NCBI GenBank assembly: GCA_902491135.1
Contig: CABUGR010000036.1
Coordinates: 1 to 8,041, forward strand
Direction: 5' to 3'
From: an uncultured Collinsella sp.
Lineage (GTDB): Bacteria; Actinomycetota; Coriobacteriia; Coriobacteriales; Coriobacteriaceae
DNA length: 8,041 nucleotides
Shown: positions 6,088-8,041 of the stretch, in pieces
How positions within the stretch are numbered: the first letter of the stretch is position 1
Layout of the letters: every line of letters starts with the position of its first letter
The notes under the pieces: model-generated
Database searches by the model: none
Seen by the model: the letters and a program-made list of their open reading frames with translations, nothing else
What the model was told of the DNA's origin: nothing
Made by a program: the position numbers and the translations under genes

Positions 6088-6561
6088 ATGAATGCCCCCG
6101 ACGCGCTCCAAAACATCCGCTCAAAACACCCCGTTGCATATTTAGTTCTCTATCTCTTTGTCGGCTGGACATTGCTGGTTGTCATCACCCATGCCATAGC
6201 TTTTGGAGCAGAATTGCTGATAGCCAGCTCGGACCAGCCCGTCGTCAAATGGGAGACGACCGATGAGTGCACCGATGGAACCCGAACCGTCTACTACAAC
6301 AGCCCATCCCTCTACCAAGAGTTCAAGGTCAAGATAAAAGACTTCAAGATTGTCGATGCCGAACCGGGCTCTTTATTGACAATCGGAGCAACCGTCAACG
6401 CCGAGCAAGTCGAGTACACGGACAGCCATGCGACGTATCGTATCGACCTCAGCATCCTAGGCCGACCGTCACGCACCTGTCTGCTCGAATGCGAGATACG
6501 CGGCACCGCGTTGCACATGTCCGAAATACAGATGCGCCCGGGCAAAGAGATCTCTTCTTGA
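6088..6561 (+). CDS. Small single-pass membrane protein of unknown function
   Basis: A 157-residue protein starting at ATG 6088. Ten to fifteen N-terminal residues with basic RSKH precede one hydrophobic helix (about 16-46), which is more likely an anchor than a cleaved signal because no clean cleavage site follows. The remainder (47-157) is probably outside the membrane and beta-rich, with alternating patterns such as QEFKVKIKDFKIVDAE (77-92) and TYRIDLSIL (116-124). Cys at 61, 131 and 135 could form a disulfide. No family is recognised. It is the only plus-strand gene. It has its own TATAAT, diverges from ybaB and converges on dnaX with a 21-base gap. The start region and coding density are good, but GC content is somewhat lower than in the neighbouring genes, which hints at later insertion. 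Confidence 0.8.
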   Translation: MNAPDALQNIRSKHPVAYLVLYLFVGWTLLVVITHAIAFGAELLIASSDQPVVKWETTDECTDGTRTVYYNSPSLYQEFKVKIKDFKIVDAEPGSLLTIGATVNAEQVEYTDSHATYRIDLSILGRPSRTCLLECEIRGTALHMSEIQMRPGKEISS

Positions 6562-6582
6562 GCAGCATACCCGCCCGCACGG

Positions 6583-8041
6583 TTACTCCACCGGTTTGAA
6601 GATGGTGGCCTGGCCGAAGACGTTGCGGATGAGGGCTTTGGCCTCGTCCTCGGTCTGCGGAATGCTCGGGGCTGCGCCCTGGTGGCCGAAGGGACTGCCG
6701 GCGCCGGGGTTGGACTCCCAGGGGGCTGCAGGAGCGTCCTCCTCTTTGGGGGCAGTTGCAGCGGGCTTGGGCGCGGGCGTCGCACCCGGCACGTCGAACG
6801 GAGGCAGATCGTCCCCGCTCGCATCGCCGGCAAAGCCGCCGACCATGGCGTCGTCGTAGGGCACCTGCTCGGATTCCCACGGCGCGGCAGGCTGAGCCTT
6901 GGGAGCGGACGCGCGCTCGGGCGCTCGGGGCGCGGGCTCGGTCGGGAGCTTGCCCGTGGCAGGAGCGCCGGCGGGGTTATCGGAGCGTAGCCAGGGGGCT
7001 TTGCCCAGGTCAGACGACTTGGGCGCGGGCGAGGCGGGCTTGGACACGGGTGTCGGAGCAGCCGGTTTGGGCGCCGCGGGCTTAGGCGCCGACGGGGTCG
7101 GTGCCGCTACCGGCGCCGCTTTTGGCTGCGTCGCGCTGGCGCTCGAGAATGCAGGGGGCACCGAGGACACGGGTTGCGGGTCCGCAGATACCGCAGCCCG
7201 TGCAGATGGAGAATGCTCCTCATGTTGAGGAGCCGGCGTGCCACCCCCATCCAGGACATAGTCGACGGTACGACGACCGAAGACCGCGCAGACCGTCGGC
7301 AGGACCACCGACTGCGTATCGGCGCGACCGAGCATCTTAATGGCAAAAGTCGAACCCGCGGGGAACGAGACCGTGAGCTTGGAGCCGTCGTCGGCCGTAG
7401 CGCGGGCGTTGAGCAAAAGCCCTGCGTAGGAAGCCTGACGCGCCTTGACACGCTCGACGACCTCGGCCCATTTGCGCTGCAGCTCTCCGGCATCCTCGAC
7501 CGCGGGCGTCTCGGCAGCACCGGCGACGGCAACCTGGGCGGCATTGTTGGACTGGGGCTTAGGCGCCGGAGCGGTAGCAGGCGCAGGGGCCGCAACGGGC
7601 TGAGGCGTCGGAGTCGGCGTAGGCTGAGATGCCGGCGCGGCGGACCTGGGGGTCGACGCGGGCGCAGACTGGGTCGCCGGAGCGGCAGCACCACGGTCCC
7701 AAGGCATACCGCCCTGGCGCGCGGACGTAGCAGCGGGGGCAGCGGATGCCGCCGGAGCGGCAGCACGAGCGCCCGAAATGAGCGTCGGCTGTTGGGCAGC
7801 AGCGGGTACGGATGCTGCAGGCGCGGCGGCCTGAGCAGCAGCCACGCTCGCCGGCACGGCGCCGTTGGCAATCATGGCCTCCAGGCGTGCCACGCGCTCG
7901 GCCAATGCCTCAATCGTTAAATCGGCCTCGGGACGCGCCAGACGCGTGCAGGCAATCTCGAGCACCAGGCGCACGTCGCTCGCGCCCCTCATCTCCAGTG
8001 CGGCATCGTCGAGCACCGTCAGCACGCGGGCCAGGCGGTCG
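6583..8041 (-). CDS. dnaX: DNA polymerase III subunits gamma/tau, C-terminal part (N-terminus outside the window)
   Basis: The 485 visible codons enter from the right edge. They begin in clamp-loader domain III (DRLARVLTVLDDAALEMRG, then VRLVLEIACTRLARPEADL), the typical DnaX ending of the collar domain. The AAA+ ATPase part is off the window. An Ala/Pro/Gln-rich linker (about 7870-7490) leads to a folded domain at about 7482-7243 (LQRKWAEVVERVKARQASYAGLLL, then LTVSFPAGSTFAIKML and RRTVDYVLDG), which corresponds to the tau-type domain that contacts the polymerase. A second, about 220-residue Pro/Ala-rich tail follows, with repeated Pro-Trp motifs, and the protein ends FGQATIFKPVE. In the replisome DnaX loads the sliding clamp, and tau links the polymerases to the helicase. 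No A-rich slippery heptamer is present in the visible part, so frameshifted gamma is not indicated here. The gene converges on a plus-strand gene instead of leading straight into ybaB. Confidence 0.94.
   Translation of the reverse strand, partial: DRLARVLTVLDDAALEMRGASDVRLVLEIACTRLARPEADLTIEALAERVARLEAMIANGAVPASVAAAQAAAPAASVPAAAQQPTLISGARAAAPAASAAPAATSARQGGMPWDRGAAAPATQSAPASTPRSAAPASQPTPTPTPQPVAAPAPATAPAPKPQSNNAAQVAVAGAAETPAVEDAGELQRKWAEVVERVKARQASYAGLLLNARATADDGSKLTVSFPAGSTFAIKMLGRADTQSVVLPTVCAVFGRRTVDYVLDGGGTPAPQHEEHSPSARAAVSADPQPVSSVPPAFSSASATQPKAAPVAAPTPSAPKPAAPKPAAPTPVSKPASPAPKSSDLGKAPWLRSDNPAGAPATGKLPTEPAPRAPERASAPKAQPAAPWESEQVPYDDAMVGGFAGDASGDDLPPFDVPGATPAPKPAATAPKEEDAPAAPWESNPGAGSPFGHQGAAPSIPQTEDEAKALIRNVFGQATIFKPVE

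Noticed and set aside
7174..7920. Long plus-strand open frame opposite dnaX, Arg/Gly-rich
   Set aside because: It is the reverse of Ala/Pro-rich GC-biased codons of the DnaX linker, a known artefact.
6583..8041. Programmed frameshift for the short gamma form of DnaX
   Set aside because: No run of A residues or slippery heptamer is present on the coding strand in the visible part. The N-terminal half is outside the window, so only this part is excluded.

Overview
The window is a chromosomal segment of a high-GC bacterium. The likely source is the class Coriobacteriia, probably a Collinsella-like genus. This is an inference from the GC-rich coding style, the long Ala/Pro-rich DnaX tail and my recollection of such genomes; no marker gene for taxonomy lies in the window. 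All good genes but one read on the minus strand.

Right to left, in the direction of transcription. (1) 8041-6583 holds the C-terminal two-thirds or so of dnaX, the DNA polymerase III gamma/tau clamp-loader subunit, cut by the window edge. (2) 6088-6561 is the only plus-strand gene: a small single-pass membrane protein of unknown function with its own -10 box. It sits between dnaX and ybaB, genes that are usually adjacent and co-oriented. (3) 5747-5427 (YbaB/EbfC nucleoid-associated protein) and 5413-4817 (recR) form a two-gene operon for chromosome maintenance and recombinational repair. (4) 4816-4572 is a 245-base spacer rich in inverted repeats. Its last hairpin is a textbook intrinsic terminator ending directly at the Shine-Dalgarno of the next gene. 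(5) 4571-883 is a tight, translationally coupled three-gene operon: a membrane-anchored protein with a Ser/Gly linker and unknown outer domain, a Hanks-type Ser/Thr kinase with four C-terminal membrane segments, and a protein with a C-terminal FHA (phosphothreonine-binding) domain. The order suggests a phosphorylation signalling module: outer domain, membrane kinase, phosphopeptide reader.

(6) 882-708 is non-coding and holds a 9-bp palindromic hairpin that looks like a dispersed (REP-like) repeat. (7) 707-1 is more AT-rich and contains a decayed class I SAM-dependent methyltransferase. It can be rebuilt only by joining three reading frames and crossing one in-frame TGA, and it runs off the left edge.

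The most interesting points are the kinase/FHA/membrane-protein operon with its attenuator-like leader, the reconstructed methyltransferase pseudogene, and the gene inserted into the dnaX-ybaB-recR neighbourhood. No CRISPR array, tRNA, rRNA or insertion-sequence transposase was seen.
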